Shown here: one piece after another, positions 1-11,637 of the stretch
Layout: every line of letters starts with the position of its first letter
How positions within the stretch are numbered: position 1 is the first letter of the stretch
The notes under the pieces: model-generated
What the model saw: the letters and a program-made list of their open reading frames with translations, nothing else
What the model was told of the DNA's origin: nothing
Database searches by the model: none
Made by a program: the position numbers and the translations under genes
Assembly: GCA_015680905.1 (NCBI GenBank)
Contig: CM027380.1
Coordinates: 10,310,001 to 10,374,000 of the forward strand
DNA from: Coptis chinensis
Taxonomy: Eukaryota; Streptophyta; Magnoliopsida; Ranunculales; Ranunculaceae
Direction: 5' to 3'
Length of the DNA stretch: 64,000 nucleotides

Positions 1-663
1 TCTCGCTCTTAGATGGTTCAATTCTTAACTCTCTGTTGTAGCCTGTAGGTGAGGGACAAGCTTTCAGTTCCCGTACGTAAGAACTGAAGTGAACTGGGCA
101 GAATATAATGAGGCCATTCAATTGTGTTGCAGTTCTTCAACCAGCACATTCTCCAGAATCCAGATACACCAACCATACATATTTCTTGCTTCCTATTAGT
201 TCTCCACTAGTTCTTCTAGTCTAGGTAGTTTGTATGGTTGCTCTCCTATTGGGTTTGAGGTTTACTCAATGTCGAAACTTGCACAGAGTTAGAAACAGAC
301 AGATCGAGCCAATATACATCTTATTGATACATCACCGCCTATGTGTGTGGAATGGTCACCTAGCTTGAAATATCACTGGTGTTTCGTTCACCCCATTAGT
401 TCGATAGATAGACAGTAGTTTTCAAGACTAAGATTCTGGAATTTATGGATATTCTATGGACGGTGTATTGTTCATTGCTAATATGTTCTTGCCAAAAATG
501 AGGATACTCCTTAAGCTTTACATTTAAAGTTGCTTTTGAATACGATTGTAAATGTAAGTTATAGTAAAAGTGCCTCGCCAATTAGAATTAAAGGGAGCAT
601 GGCCTAGACCATAGTCCACAGCTTGGGAGGGTGGTGGAAAGAAAAAAAAAACTAGTAGTAATA
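1..663. other. Intergenic DNA, no gene seen
   Basis: AT-rich sequence with stop codons in all frames and only short open stretches. No recognisable domain, RNA gene or terminal repeat was found. It ends at the GTTAG target duplication of the copia element. Confidence 0.6.
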
Positions 664-668
664 GTTAG

Positions 669-919
669 TGTAGGAGGAGAAGAGAGATTTATGGAGATTT
701 GTTTCTATTATTGAGTTGCCTAATATAGATTTCTTAAGTATCAAGTAAAAGATACTTCCCATTGTAACTATATAACCTAGTGTGTGTTTTCCCTTAAACT
801 ACCAATGAATAAAATCAACTCCTCTCTTCTTCTGGATGGATGTATTGCTGGCTGCTACACTGGCAGCCGAACCACGTTAAATTATTGTGTTCTTTGTTTA
901 TCGTTTCTAATTTGCGACA
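669..919 (+). repeat. 5' LTR of copia element
   Basis: 251-bp LTR starting TG and ending CA. It matches 5258-5501 almost base for base, apart from two short patches near 777-787 and 834-858 where bases are substituted or inserted. It contains a plausible polyadenylation signal, AATAAA. Confidence 0.95.
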
Positions 920-932
920 TGGTATCAGAGTG
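920..932 (+). other. Primer-binding site (initiator Met-tRNA)
   Basis: TGGTATCAGAGTG follows the terminal CA of the 5' LTR with no spacer. This is the usual Met-tRNA primer site of plant copia elements. Confidence 0.9.
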
Positions 933-1419
933 GTGATTGTAATCCAATACGCTATTAGAAAACAAGAAGAGAATTTTTGTCTTCCAAGTTCGTAATTTTT
1001 CTAAAAGATCTTCATTCAAGCGGTTGTAACTTTTCAACCCGCATCGAGAATCACACAAGGTAGGAGCGTTAGATTCATAGCATTAGTATTTGTTGTTTGT
1101 ATTTTTTGGGATCTTTTTGAATTCGTTGATAGGCTGAAACCTGATTCAAAGTCAGACAAGTCCGCATGGCCCGATTCAAATCCAAAGTTGGAAACTTTCA
1201 AGTCCCCTTTAAATGGTGTGAACTATGTGCTATGGTCTAGCTGAACTTTGGTCTCGGTGGGGAAGAAATTGGGATTTCTCAATGGGTGTAAAATTGCCCA
1301 TCGGACCGATTCGGGGGGTATGAAGATTGGGTTGCTAATGATCAACTTATTAGGTCATGGCTTCTCAATTCTATGGAATATTTACCTTTTCTGATTGACT
1401 AAGGAGTTATATTAGTCGA

Positions 1420-2028
1420 TTGGCTGCGTATGGTAATCAAAACAATTCATTTCGAATATTTGAACTCCAACTTGAGATGGAGGGGCGTGAACAAGGTGAG
1501 AAAACAGAAAAGCATCTTGGCTACCTCAAAAAATTATGGGGACGAGTACAATATGTATCGTCTGATTTTGATGCACAAATCTTGTTGAAACGCGTCTTTG
1601 AAGGCGACAAGATTTTTCTCTCCTTCGTAGCTTGAAGCCGGAATATGACCACGCCAAAAGTAATGTTCTCATGGGTGGTTCCTTACCATCCATTTATATT
1701 CTTTTTTGTGCCACTATTGAGGGGAGGAAACTAGAAAGAAAACAATGATCATTGAATCTAAATCTTTTAATGAAAAGATCGAGACCTAATGTTCTCTTGG
1801 CGTAACGGAAAAGTCTCGGTTATGACAGATGGAAGAACAATGCACGCCACAAAGGAAAGAAGGAGCTTTATCATTGTGATCATTGTGGCAAAATTTGGAC
1901 ATACCAAGGAACGTTGTTGGGAGTTCTTGAAATGCGAACATTGTAATAAAATGGGCATTCCATGGATCGTTGTTGGGAACTACATCCTCATCTCAAAACT
2001 AAAAAAAAGAATATGCTTTGTCATTTAA
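1420..2028 (+). pseudogene. copia gag remnant with zinc-knuckle relic
   Basis: Several short reading frames in different phases resemble a copia Gag. The first (1420-1635) ends in a stretch like the conserved leucine-rich Gag segment. Around 1873-1960, cysteine and histidine residues spaced as in CCHC knuckles (CDHCGK then GHTKERCWE) can be read across frames. No single frame spans the gene, so it is dead. The family call rests on position after the LTR and the knuckle-like pattern. Confidence 0.6.
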
Positions 2029-2528
2029 AACCTCAATGTCAATGAATCAATTGGGTCATCTTATTCAACAACTCGGTAAGTCTATCTCTTCAAATAAGGA
2101 TCAGTCTTCTTCGATAAACGTGTCAGGGTAACATTCATGCGTATCTTGCTTCCCATTCTAAAGCTAACTCTTGGATTATTGATTAAGGAACGATCATATG
2201 GCCAATAATCCTTCTTACGTTCTTAATTTTGTTCCAAGTTAACATGATATTTTCATTTGCCAATGGGTCTAAAGTTCCTATTCGAGGTATTGGGAGAGTT
2301 AATTTTTCCCTAAGAGTCCAACAACCGATGCTCTTGTTGTTCCTTCATTTCTGTTCAACTTCTTTACATTGGTAAAATTACAAATTCTTTAAATTGTGAT
2401 GTCATTTTTTCACCTACTTGTCATCTTCGGGGATCGAGAGTCGAAGAAGACGATTGGTGAGGGCACATATTGAGCATGGACTATATTTTTAAATTCTTCG
2501 GATAAGGCATGTCATGTTAGTGGTTTAG

Positions 2529-3250
2529 TTGAGAGTTGCACTCTACACAAACGTCTTGGACATCCAATCCGTAGTGTTTTATCGAATCTTTTTCCTTCTT
2601 CTATTTTTAATAAATCCAATGTTTGTGATGTTTGTCAATTCTCAAAACAAACTCGATTTCCTTTCGTTAATTCATTGTCTAAACTCCGATGAATTGTTTG
2701 AATTAATTCATTCGATTTGTGGGGACCTGCACCTATTGATTCATATGATGGGTATAAGTTTTTTGTTTTATTTATCGATGATCACCAACTACTTGGTTGT
2801 ATTTGTTAAAAGCGAAAAATGAGGTATGCACTGCTTTTTAAAGACTTTCAAAACATGGTAATGACACAATATGGTGCTAAAATCAAATTTTGGCGTTCGA
2901 TAATGACATCGAATATGTTAAAGGACCTTTACCTCGATTATCTTCATAGCGGGGCATTCTTCATCAAACCGGTTGTGTTGGTACTCCCACAAATGGGGTT
3001 GCCGAAAAAAAATCGCCACATTTTGGAAACTACCGAGCCCCTTATGTTTTGGATGAACGTTCCCTCGATATTGGTCGATGGAGTCTTGACAAATTTGCCT
3101 ACTTGATTAATCGTCTTCGAGTAGAGTCCTTGACTTTAAGTCACCATTGGAAGTCTTTGAAAAATCGAAAAGCCCGACATATCACATGGAACGGGTATTT
3201 GGTTGTATTTGTTTTGTGCATAAACAAGCTCCTCATTGAGATAAGTTGAT
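2529..3250 (+). pseudogene. copia integrase region remnant
   Basis: The interval between the gag relic and the reverse transcriptase holds overlapping frames with integrase-like pieces. One is a GAG-pre-integrase-like segment around 2529-2650 with HKRLGHPSxxVL-type spacing and CxxC (VCDVCQFSKQT in another phase). Another is an integrase-core relic around 2690-3110. Every piece is interrupted by frameshifts. The assignment relies on the standard copia gene order and short motif matches, so boundaries are approximate. Confidence 0.55.
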
Positions 3251-3999
3251 GCTCGGTCTACTTTCGATATGTATTCTTTGGATATTGTTCTACCAAGAAA
3301 GGGTATGTTTGTTATGATCTAGAAAAGTATATCTCGTGATGTGAAGTTTGTGGAGACGAATCTATTTTGAGTTTGGGACTCGATCGAGCAGGAACGGCTT
3401 GGTACCACTTCCTTCAATCTCTAATGTGCCACCTCCCCTAGAAGTCAATGAAACCAGGTGTCCCCGCAGAGAAGAACTTGTCCCCGCAGAATGTAAACTC
3501 ATGTTACAACAGAATCTCCTATGGTTTCTCCTTATTCCTCAACCTGCACCGGCTCCCTCTGTCCCACAGATGACTCGACAGTCAGATAGAGCGACTCGTC
3601 CATCAGTGAAATTGAAAGATTATGTTACTAATTATCATGCAGTTTCTTATCCATTACAAGAATACTTCACATATGATAATATCGAATCGGTCTCCCACCG
3701 CTTTTCTAAGCGTTTTTGGATAAAGGAGAACCAAAGACTTTTCGAGAGGCTAACTCCAATCCGGTATGGAGAAAGGCTAACACCGGGAAGAATTATAATC
3801 TCGGATGCAAATCGACATGGGAGATCATTCCATTACTATAGGAAAGAGTTGTGATGTCGTTGATTCTTTAAACTCAAATTTAAAAGTGATGGTTCCATTG
3901 ATCAATTTAAAGCAAGACTTGTTGCTAAGGGATTCACACTCGGACTTATGGAGAAGATTATAAAGAGACTTTTATGTACTAAAATGAGCACCTTCGAAA

Positions 4000-5247
4000 G
4001 TGCTTTTATCTCGGGTCATCAATCAAGATTGGAAATTATTCCAAATGGACGTTAAAAATGCTTTTTTGCATGGTGATCTCAAAGAAGAGGTTTACATGAG
4101 TGTTCCCCCTGGACATCCACTAGAAACTAAACCTGGTCTTGTATGCAAGCTGAAGAAGGCCATATATGGGCTTAAGCAATCTCCACGAGCTTGGTATGCC
4201 AAGCTCAGTTTCGTGCTCCTAACGCATGGACTCAAAAGAAGTGGTGCTGATCCATCTCTCTTTGTTAAGAAAACCATGTACGGTATTGTCATTGTTTTGG
4301 TTTACGTTGATGATATTGTCATTACAGGTGATGATCAAGGTGAAATATCAAAACTTAAGGCGTTGCTGCATGATCGCTTTGCTATCAAAGATTTGGGTGT
4401 GTTGAAGTATTTTTTGGGATTAGAAGTTGCTTACTCAAAACGTGGCATCTTCTTAAATCAGCGTCAGTATGTCTTAGAGTTGCTCAAAGAGATCGGAAAG
4501 CTAGCAGTGAAACCGTCAGATACTCCGATTGATAGTAAAGCAAAGCTTGATAATGATGGAGAATTAGTCTCGGACGTTAGTCAGTTTCAGAGGTTAGTTG
4601 GTAGACTAATCTATTTGACTATTACTCGCCCAGACATCTCTTATGCAGTAAGTTTGGTAAGCCGTTTTATGCATGCTCCAAAGACTCACCACATGAATGC
4701 AATTCATAGAATATTACAGTATTTAAAGGGTTCTCCAGGGAGAGGTATTTGGATGAGCAAGAATGGTCATACTTCTATTGTTGCATCTGATGATGTTGAT
4801 TGTTTTTGGTTTTTTTGATCGATCCATCTACAACGAGGCTATTGTACTTTTGTTGGAGGTAATGTGGTAACATGGAAGAGTAAAAAGCAAAATGTTGTTG
4901 CTCGATCGAGTGCTGAAGCAGAATACCGAGCTATGGCATCTACCACTAGCGAGATTATTTGGCTTCGTGCCCTGTTGCGAGATTTAAGTTTTGATGCTCC
5001 TCAGCCAACAAAACTGTTTTGTGATAATTTCATCCACATTGCGGCCGAATCCAGCGTTTCACCTAACGGACCAAGCACATTGAAGTAGATTGTCACCGTG
5101 CGTGAAAATGTGGAAGCCAATCTCATTTGCACTCCCTTTGTTGTAGTGGTCCAGCGGTTAGCGGATATTTTCACAAAAGGATTACCCGCTGCCAAGTTTC
5201 AAGAGATACTACCCAAGTTGGGCTCCATCGATATTTTCGCACCAACT
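4000..5247 (+). pseudogene. copia reverse transcriptase-RNase H
   Basis: The best preserved part of the element. An open frame 4000-4818 (272 residues) carries the RT core: QMDVKNAFLHGDL near residue 15, AIYGLKQSPRAWY near 54, and the catalytic YVDDIVITGDD near 102. That frame stops at 4818. RNase H resumes at about 4840 with GGNVVTWKSKKQNVV and SSAEAEYRAM and stops at 5088. A third segment, to the stop before the purine tract, carries LADIFTKGLP and the usual C-terminal KLGSIDIFAPT. At least two stops or shifts separate the three pieces. Homology to copia Pol is unambiguous; function is lost. Confidence 0.92.
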
Positions 5248-5257
5248 TGAGGGGGAG
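5241..5257 (+). other. Polypurine tract of copia element
   Basis: ACCAACTTGAGGGGGAG lies immediately upstream of the 3' LTR, the canonical copia plus-strand primer position. The polyprotein stop codon sits inside it. Confidence 0.85.
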
Positions 5258-5501
5258 TGTAGGAGGAGAAGAGAGATTTATGGAGATTTGTTTCTATTAT
5301 TGAGTTGCCTAATATAGATTTCTTAAGTATCAAGTAAAAGATACTTCCCATTGTAACTATATAAGTGCTGGTGTGTTTTCCCTTAAACTACCAATGAATA
5401 AAATCAACTCCTCTCTTCTCCTGTGGATGTAGGCTGCTACACTGGCAGCCGGACCACGTTAAATTATTGTGTTCTTTGTTTATCGTTTCTAATTTGCGAC
5501 A
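5258..5501 (+). repeat. 3' LTR of copia element
   Basis: 244-bp LTR starting TG and ending CA, followed by the target duplication GTTAG. Nearly identical to the 5' LTR, which implies recent insertion. Confidence 0.95.
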
Positions 5502-5506
5502 GTTAG

Positions 5507-5839
5507 TGATAGCAATGCCCCCTTGGTGGAAAATCCTGAATCCGCCCCTGCTTCTAACCTAGTGAACGTTTTGTACATTGTAATTGTATTGATTGAATGA
5601 TTACATCTAGAGAAATTGTTGTACATGCTGTCTGGGATATATACGCAGAAGAATTACTTCTAAAAGCACCAAAGGCGTAGAGCAGCTGCTACTCTTGTAC
5701 GCAGGAAACAGCTATAATTGTTTTATCTTCTGGCAGTCTGGACCCGGGTCTAATACCTGTCCGATCACCCATTCACCTAAATAAAAAGTTGGACCGAAGA
5801 AAGGTAAACTGAACTTGTTTCTAGGGAGTTGAGTTCATA
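5507..5839. other. Intergenic spacer
   Basis: No gene, RNA or repeat recognised between the copia element and the kinase relic. Confidence 0.5.
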
Positions 5840-6103
5840 ATGAAATCGGTTCTTCCATGCATCTTTCCTTCCAATTATATTATCTTTCAACCGTTCAATG
5901 CTGGAACTCCCTTTCTGTTATCTCTTCTATTACTCCTTGCTTTGCAATACCCACACATGCTTGGGGTTGTGGATAGAGGTAGCCTGAAAACAGAAAACAT
6001 GCTTGTCCGTGGAGATGGTCACACCATGATCTCTGATTTTGATTGTCAGTTATGGAACCGGCCACAAAATTGCCTGGTCGATGTGCACAATCCATTTGTA
6101 TAG
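5840..6103 (+). pseudogene. AGC-type protein kinase fragment
   Basis: An 87-codon frame whose middle, about residues 34-68, resembles the catalytic loop and DFD segment of plant AGCVIII kinases (D6PK, PINOID). Family members read close to ALEYLHMLGxxYRDLKPENxLVREDGHIMLSDFD. Here [11 protein letters not shown] is followed by a degraded DRGSLKTEN and then [15 protein letters not shown]. The catalytic HRD/YRD motif is broken, and there is no glycine loop, activation segment or C-terminal lobe. The N-terminal third of the frame is unrelated. The fragment is under 10% of a kinase and was probably left by a truncated duplication. The family call is from recalled motifs. Confidence 0.72.
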
Positions 6104-6415
6104 ACCCTTTCTGCATGTTATGGAAATAAGCCTTGGGAACAACTTGAAACTTGACCCCATGAAGAAACACATAAATACCGATGCAAAGATTATTTACAAT
6201 ACTCAAAGGTGAATACAATTTATTAAAAGAAACACACAGATTTAGGGGAAAAAAAATAAACCAATCAAATAAATAAATATTCTTCATAAAATCAGAATGA
6301 CAGATAGGGAGTCCAAAGTTGTACTGCTCTAGGAACATGATTATCCAGAGAGTGAACGATACAACTTAAAACAAAACAAAAGCAATACTTCGTCTGAATG
6401 CCATAATCATGTAAA

Positions 6416-7060
6416 TCATTGAGCCTTTAGCTTTGAAGGCCGGTTACGCCTAAAGAGACAACGTGGAGGGGGCTCCAAGCAGTAACGGAGCGACATGCCA
6501 AGAAAAACAAAAACAAACACAGCAAACAACTCCTGCTTATTTGCAAATTCGCTAACTTGCACAGATGTAGAAGATTTCAGCATGTAGCCCTGATCACCAA
6601 CCGTGACATTCCCTTTAAGCATAATAAGCCTAGCTGTAAAAGACCACTTCGCCGTGACAATGGTCTCCACATGCACCTGAAACACAGTTGTCCCCCCCTT
6701 GAAAGCCTCCCTCATAGCGGTCTCCCAAGGTAACCCAACAGTTGTAACAGTCTCTCTTCGATGGACTGTCTCCTTGCATGATCTCTGGTAAAACCCTGGA
6801 ATTGAAACAAACCCAACTGGAACGCTTGGGTTTTCGCCAAAATAAAGGGTAACATTTAGGGTCTTGATGTAAGTTGTTTCGCAGGAGTGGAGTTTAAGGC
6901 CGAAGAGTATAGTGGTATTTGAGACGTCATTAGAGAATTTATCAAGAGCAGGAACATAGAACTCTTCAATGGAGAGAGTGGGCGCAGAAGACACTACCAA
7001 ACCAAGGCAGAGAAAGAAAGCGATAAAACGTAAAAAAGAACGAGTGCATGATTTTTCCAT
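6416..7060 (-). CDS. NDR1/HIN1-like (LEA-2 family) membrane protein
   Basis: Single-exon gene of 214 codons. A hydrophobic N-terminal segment at residues 11-24 could be a signal peptide or anchor. Residues 30-165 look like the LEA-2 fold of NDR1-like proteins: FYVPALDK, then NTTILFGLKL, then LNVTLYFGENPSVPVG, then IPGFYQ, and a GLPW motif near residue 109. Sequons at NTT48, NVT69 and NVT151 fit an extracytoplasmic domain. A second hydrophobic segment (177-190) precedes a basic tail, as in NDR1-like proteins that are glycosylated and membrane- or GPI-anchored. Family members act at the plasma membrane in defence and wall-membrane contact; a role here is inferred only. The start is the first ATG, about 100 bp downstream of a TATA-rich motif. 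Length is normal and no lesion is seen, so it is probably functional. Confidence 0.85.
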   Translation of the reverse strand: MEKSCTRSFLRFIAFFLCLGLVVSSAPTLSIEEFYVPALDKFSNDVSNTTILFGLKLHSCETTYIKTLNVTLYFGENPSVPVGFVSIPGFYQRSCKETVHRRETVTTVGLPWETAMREAFKGGTTVFQVHVETIVTAKWSFTARLIMLKGNVTVGDQGYMLKSSTSVQVSEFANKQELFAVFVFVFLGMSLRYCLEPPPRCLFRRNRPSKLKAQ

Positions 7061-7154
7061 AGTAAAGATGAGAAAGAAACTAAGTTTGGAAAAGGAAGAA
7101 CAGAAGACTTCTAGAGGAGAACACCGAAACTTTAATCTCTTGTTGTCAAATCAT

Positions 7155-7185
7155 ACACCTCTATATAATGTATATATAGAGGTGT
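7155..7185 (-). promoter_or_regulatory. Palindromic TATA-box region of NDR1-like gene
   Basis: Two perfect 13-base arms, ACACCTCTATATA and its inverse TATATAGAGGTGT, flank a 5-base loop about 100 bp upstream of the start codon. The TATATATA core is well placed for a TATA box on the minus strand. Confidence 0.5.
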
Positions 7186-7189
7186 GATG

Positions 7190-7565
7190 CATGATTTCTA
7201 GTCGTTATCAAATTAGAACTACAATTTTCGTTCTATTTCTATTTATTGACCTACTTATGGTCTATTAATTAGAACTTGTATGTACTACTGATTGAAATTC
7301 TACTTAGAAATCATCTTTATTTTTATCCAACCTTCCAAACTCAGTAATTCTAAAACCACATCAAGAGAATAAACCTTCAAAACAATCTAACGAATCCCCC
7401 TAACAATATCATCGAAAAAATATAAATTGGCAGAAGAATTGGAAGAGAGTTGAGAACTATTTTTTTTTTCCTACGTTAGCAAAAATGTATTAGTATGGGA
7501 AAAGGAGGTACAAGTTACATTGTAGGAGTTGCTTTGGGTTTGTACAGCCCCTAACCACCTTTAAA
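7190..7565. other. Upstream region of NDR1-like gene, nothing else seen
   Basis: AT-rich DNA with no reading frame or repeat recognised. It ends in AAA, directly before the CACTA terminus. Confidence 0.5.
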
Positions 7566-8140
7566 CACTACAACAGATGAGTCTTTTTGCGACGTTTCAA
7601 AGCGTAGCAATAGAAACCAAAAGCGTTGCAAAAGATCATTAGCAACGGTTTAGAAAGCGTCGATGTATCGTTGCAATTGATGCCGATGCAGATGATAACC
7701 AACGACGAAGCAAAGCGTAGCAAAAAGCATATGCTGCAACTACTGATATAAGCGTTGCTAATGTAATAAAAGTGTCGCTGATTATTTTCTTTTCTTATTT
7801 TGATGATTTGTATTAATTAATGTTTCCCGACGCTTTTATGGGTTGCAAAAGGTTCCATATTTGCAATGTTTTCGTAACCGTTGTTGATTGTCTATTTTGG
7901 CTATTTTTTGTACTATTTGCATACGCTGATATTATTCTTTAGATAGTGTTAGCAACACTTGTAAGGGTTGTAAAAGGACCATTTGGATGTATAATGGTTT
8001 ATGTATTTACAACGCTTTTCAAAAGCATAGCAATTACACTTTTATATTTGCAACTATTTGCATGTGTTGCAGAAGATCTTTTCTCCTATCCCTACTATGA
8101 TTTCCTAATTTGCAATTTTCATATAAGGCCTATATAAAAC
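7566..8140 (+). mobile_element. CACTA (En/Spm) terminus with subterminal repeats
   Basis: Starts with CACTACAACAGATGAGTC. The next 500 bp hold many direct and inverted copies of an AGCGTTGCAA-like motif, for example near 7590, 7620, 7655, 7720, 7750, 7835 and 8015. This is the subterminal repeat layout to which En/Spm transposases bind. The preceding AAA may be half of a 3-bp target duplication; see 29640-29948 for a matching opposite end. Confidence 0.75.
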
Positions 8141-10218
8141 TTTACACACTCAAAAACATTTAACTAACAAAAGATTTAATTTCATAAGCTCTAAATGTAG
8201 AAAAGTATCACAAAATCCAAAATAATTTCCACATAGCCTCGCTAGTATGTTTACAATAATTGCATATCCTTCCTAAGCTTGCAAAAAAAAATATCATTCA
8301 AAATTCTAGGGCTGAGTATTGCATTTATGATCGTCTTCAATCCCCCCAACAGTCCATCTTTGCAAAGTACTCATGAAGTTGAACCATTCTGCAAGAAAAT
8401 TAGTTATATATGAAGGCGCCAAGAAATGGCAAGTAGAGTTTAAGTGACAAAATATACGCTCAAAAATGATTTTCAATTCCACACAACTAATAACTAATAA
8501 CCAATATTCCATTTATAGTCATTTCAAGAAAAACTCGCTAAGAACCTGTGTTGATTTCTAACTATGAAACTATCTTCCAAAGTTTGTATGGTTCCAATTA
8601 ATAATTCTAGAATGGTGCAAAATATACCCAACCGCCAATTATAAAAAAAAAAAAAAAATAAATAAAAAAAAAAAAGTCCTAAGCCACTGCATGCCACTTC
8701 TAGGCCACTGCAGACCATTCTTTCTTGAGTTCTCTGACACGCCATTCACTAAGTATGTATATTACTTCCTTCAAAAGCCAAAAAACAGCACCACGCCATC
8801 CACACAATTATCCTTTAGTCCTACGTACTTACACATCAATCAAACATATACAACTACTCACCAACCACCACAACCCTTATCTCACATAAAGGTTCCTGAT
8901 TCAATCACTTCAACTCAATGTTATAAAGAAACATGTCAAACACTATTCAATGGTGACTTCAATGTCTCAACTCATCAAACCAAAAATTAGGTTGAAACAA
9001 TATAAGAAATTAAGTATAGAGTGGGTGTTACTCTACAAAAGAAGAACTAAAGTAAAGAGCACTATTACCTAGTAAGAATTTGACCGCAGATTCTCCAAGT
9101 GTGCTCCTTAAATTCCTACCCAATCAATACTTCAAAAACAATATCGTCATCATCCTATTATCCTCCTCTATAAGGATTTTTCAGTAACACCCTTTAATTG
9201 GTTTTAATCTATATACTAATTACTAGGTATTATAGTTATGCTCTTGAAGCCTATCCCTATCCTATTCCTATTCTTTGCTCCTGAAGAGCCTAGACCGCTA
9301 ATGTCGTTGAATGAACAAAGACTTCACTTCGGAAATGCTGTTGAAAGATGACTACTCTGTGCACATCCAATTCTTCCTGAAAACAGAGCATTTCTTGCTT
9401 CTGATCTTTCTTGTCTTATCTTGTTTGTGCCTTGCTTGCATTTATATGTTTTTCCTCTCACCTTCATCTCATTGAGCTAGCAATCATTCCCCCAATCTTC
9501 ATGACAAAAGGAGGTCATATATATTAAAAAGCATGGCACACATGAAATGTTTTTCCCAAGCATTTCAAAGTTTCCAACTAGTAATGCTAGAACTGCTAAG
9601 GAACTATTGCAACAACCATATTGCACTTGAGAAAAATAGCATATTAAAATTTTACATGTAGAGGCTTAGCACCAGGTAAACTCTTGAACTTTGTCTATAC
9701 TTTTACGTATAACTCTGTGAGTTTGTGTCTTCATGAATTGCTTGAGGTCAATGTTTCGAAAGTGTTACCTAGCTAAGAGGCTAGGATCACATTAGTAACA
9801 TTCCTAAAGATATTCAGCAGATTGATGGCTAGTCTTTCTTTTATCTTATTCTGACAATTAACAATAAGAGCAACTTAGTGGAGTGTAATACCTGGCCTAG
9901 TTCGATCATATTCTTAGTGAATGTTGTTCACAAGGTAAGGTCCTTAAGGTTTAAGTAGTAGAAGAACTTGATAAAGTTCAGTATCATGTGACATTCCAAT
10001 GCATGTGACTCTCAACATTAGACCTCAATATACTTTCACAGCGTAGACAAAGATAAAGATCACCACATTTGTATGTAAATTCATACCGCAGAAAAATGGG
10101 ACCCAATAAGCGCCATGAGAAACTCCAATTTAGCTTCAGAAGCCATTTTCCAATTCTGTAGCTCCTCAACCCTACCCTCATTTTTGTACCCAAGAAGTTG
10201 TGAGTTGCTTTGCTTGTC
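8141..10218. other. CACTA-internal or intergenic DNA without genes
   Basis: About 2 kb without a recognisable coding region. It includes an A-rich run at 8643-8673 and scattered short frames with no motif. If the CACTA element is intact this is its interior. Confidence 0.45.
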
Positions 10219-11415
10219 TCATCTCTCAGCTGCCTCAGCTCTCCTCCTAAGGTCTTCAACCTCTGGATTATTGTAACTGGAGGATGACAGTGGATCCATG
10301 CCGTATCCAAGACCCATGACATAACCAGGTTTTGTACCTAAGACTTTGTCAGCAATTTCATCCTCGGTCATAGGGGTAGAGCCTTCTTGTAGGGATTGAG
10401 TCTGCATCTCCAACATTTTTATCCTATGATTTGAAATATGGCACAAGTATTAAATGAATATGCTCTTCATAAAACTAGAATTGCACACAAATAAGAAAAA
10501 CCGAACTTGGTCATTACACAATTTTCTTGAGCTACAAGGCCAAACCAGCCTTTGCCTTGGTTATAGTACATCATAAAATGAATAAATACGATAAAATTCA
10601 ATCCTTCCGGGCTCTTGTTGAGTCTCTGCATTAACCTGTAACAAGCTTAGAAAGATACATCAATATGTTGATACAAAATCTTGAAGTAGAAAAAGTAACA
10701 GATGAAAAGAAGGCTACTAAAAAATAATAAACGATTTATACTACCTTATCTACTCGGTGATTTAGAAAGGACCTCGGTGATTAACCTTCTTCTGCCCACG
10801 ATTTGCCTTGTTTTTTGTGCTGAGTTTCTAACCATAGGAAATATTTAGTTAGAAATACAATAAAAGATAATTATAAAAAATCATATAAATTACTTTAAAT
10901 TTTTCTGTTTCAAACCAATCACAAAGCAATTCCCAATCCCCTTGCGCGAGGCTTCCGTCTATGGCATTTGGGAGACCCTTATAATATTTGTGCAGCCTGC
11001 ACCTGTACTCTTTGAGGCACTGTCCTAGATACTTATTAATAGCCGTTTCTACATGCGGCAGATGGATATCAATGTCAAAGCTATTCTGCAAACAAGTTAT
11101 GCATGCAATACAATGTTAAAAAAAATAAATAAATAAACAATATAATTAGTAATGATATTTTATTACCATTATATGTTCTTGCATCGTATTAACTTTTGAC
11201 TTGAACTCCTTCTTCACCTTTCTCCAGTTCTGAACTGCTAGAGGTGCATACTTGCGGCAAATTATGCCAACTTCATAAGCAAATTGTTCACTCCAACTCC
11301 CTACAGGTTTTGACCTCCCTGGTGGAATCTCAATTCTCGGTTTCTGACCTGTCCTTGCTTTATGATTGATTAGAGTTGTGTTCTTTGCTTTACCTCTTTT
11401 TTTAGTGGGGAGTAA
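10219..11415 (-). pseudogene. En/Spm (Ptta) plant transposase-like gene, exons decayed
   Basis: Several exon-like blocks on minus match the plant transposase of CACTA elements (Ptta/En/Spm, transposase_24). The first (about 11170-11415) has IEIPPGRSKPVGSWSEQFA, a region like the conserved substrate segment, and VQNWRKVKKEFK, and ends at a GT donor. The second (about 10886-11085) has IHLPHVETAINKYL and LKEYRCRLHKYYKG, then DWELLCDWF. A third (about 10775-10835) has STKNKANRGQKKVNHRG. The last (10219-10446) has STPMTEDEIADKVLGTKPGY followed by VMGLGYG. Order and motifs fit the family, but middle blocks carry stops and the tail is missing. The upstream edge abuts the RABC2 5' region at about 11420. 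Confidence 0.75.
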
Positions 11416-11613
11416 TGGTTATATATACACTTTTTACATTGGAACTAACGTAGAAGAAAAGAGAAAGAAAGAATTATGGGTTCGGGACATGGGAACAACT
11501 ATGATTACTCGTTCAAGATGTTGTTGATTGGTGATTCTAGTGTTGGGAAGAGTAGTCTTCTTCTCAGTTTCATTTCTAACTCTGTTGATGATAATCTCTC
11601 CCCTACAATTGGT

Positions 11614-11637
11614 ATTTTTTTTTTTTTTTTTTTTTTT
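11614..11637 (+). repeat. Poly-T tract in RABC2 intron 1
   Basis: A run of more than 20 T residues just after the exon 1 donor site. A simple repeat. Confidence 0.8.

Larger units (their letters stand above)
669..5501 (+). mobile_element. Ty1/copia LTR retrotransposon, coding region broken
   Basis: A structurally complete element of 4,833 bp. The two LTRs begin TGTAGGAGG and end TTTGCGACA. A perfect 5-bp target duplication GTTAG lies at 664-668 and 5502-5506. A primer-binding site complementary to initiator Met-tRNA (TGGTATCAGAG) follows the 5' LTR directly, and a purine tract TTGAGGGGGAG precedes the 3' LTR. Internal homology runs gag, integrase, reverse transcriptase, RNase H, the copia order. 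Many frameshifts and stops interrupt the polyprotein, so it cannot encode its own machinery. Confidence 0.95.

Noticed and set aside
5895..6338. 147-codon minus ORF as a gene
   Set aside because: No motif; it overlaps the kinase relic antisense and has no promoter or splice context.
11403..11407. TAGTG as the right end of the CACTA element
   Set aside because: It lies in coding sequence of the transposase-like exon, and its flank does not match AAA or the terminal repeat.
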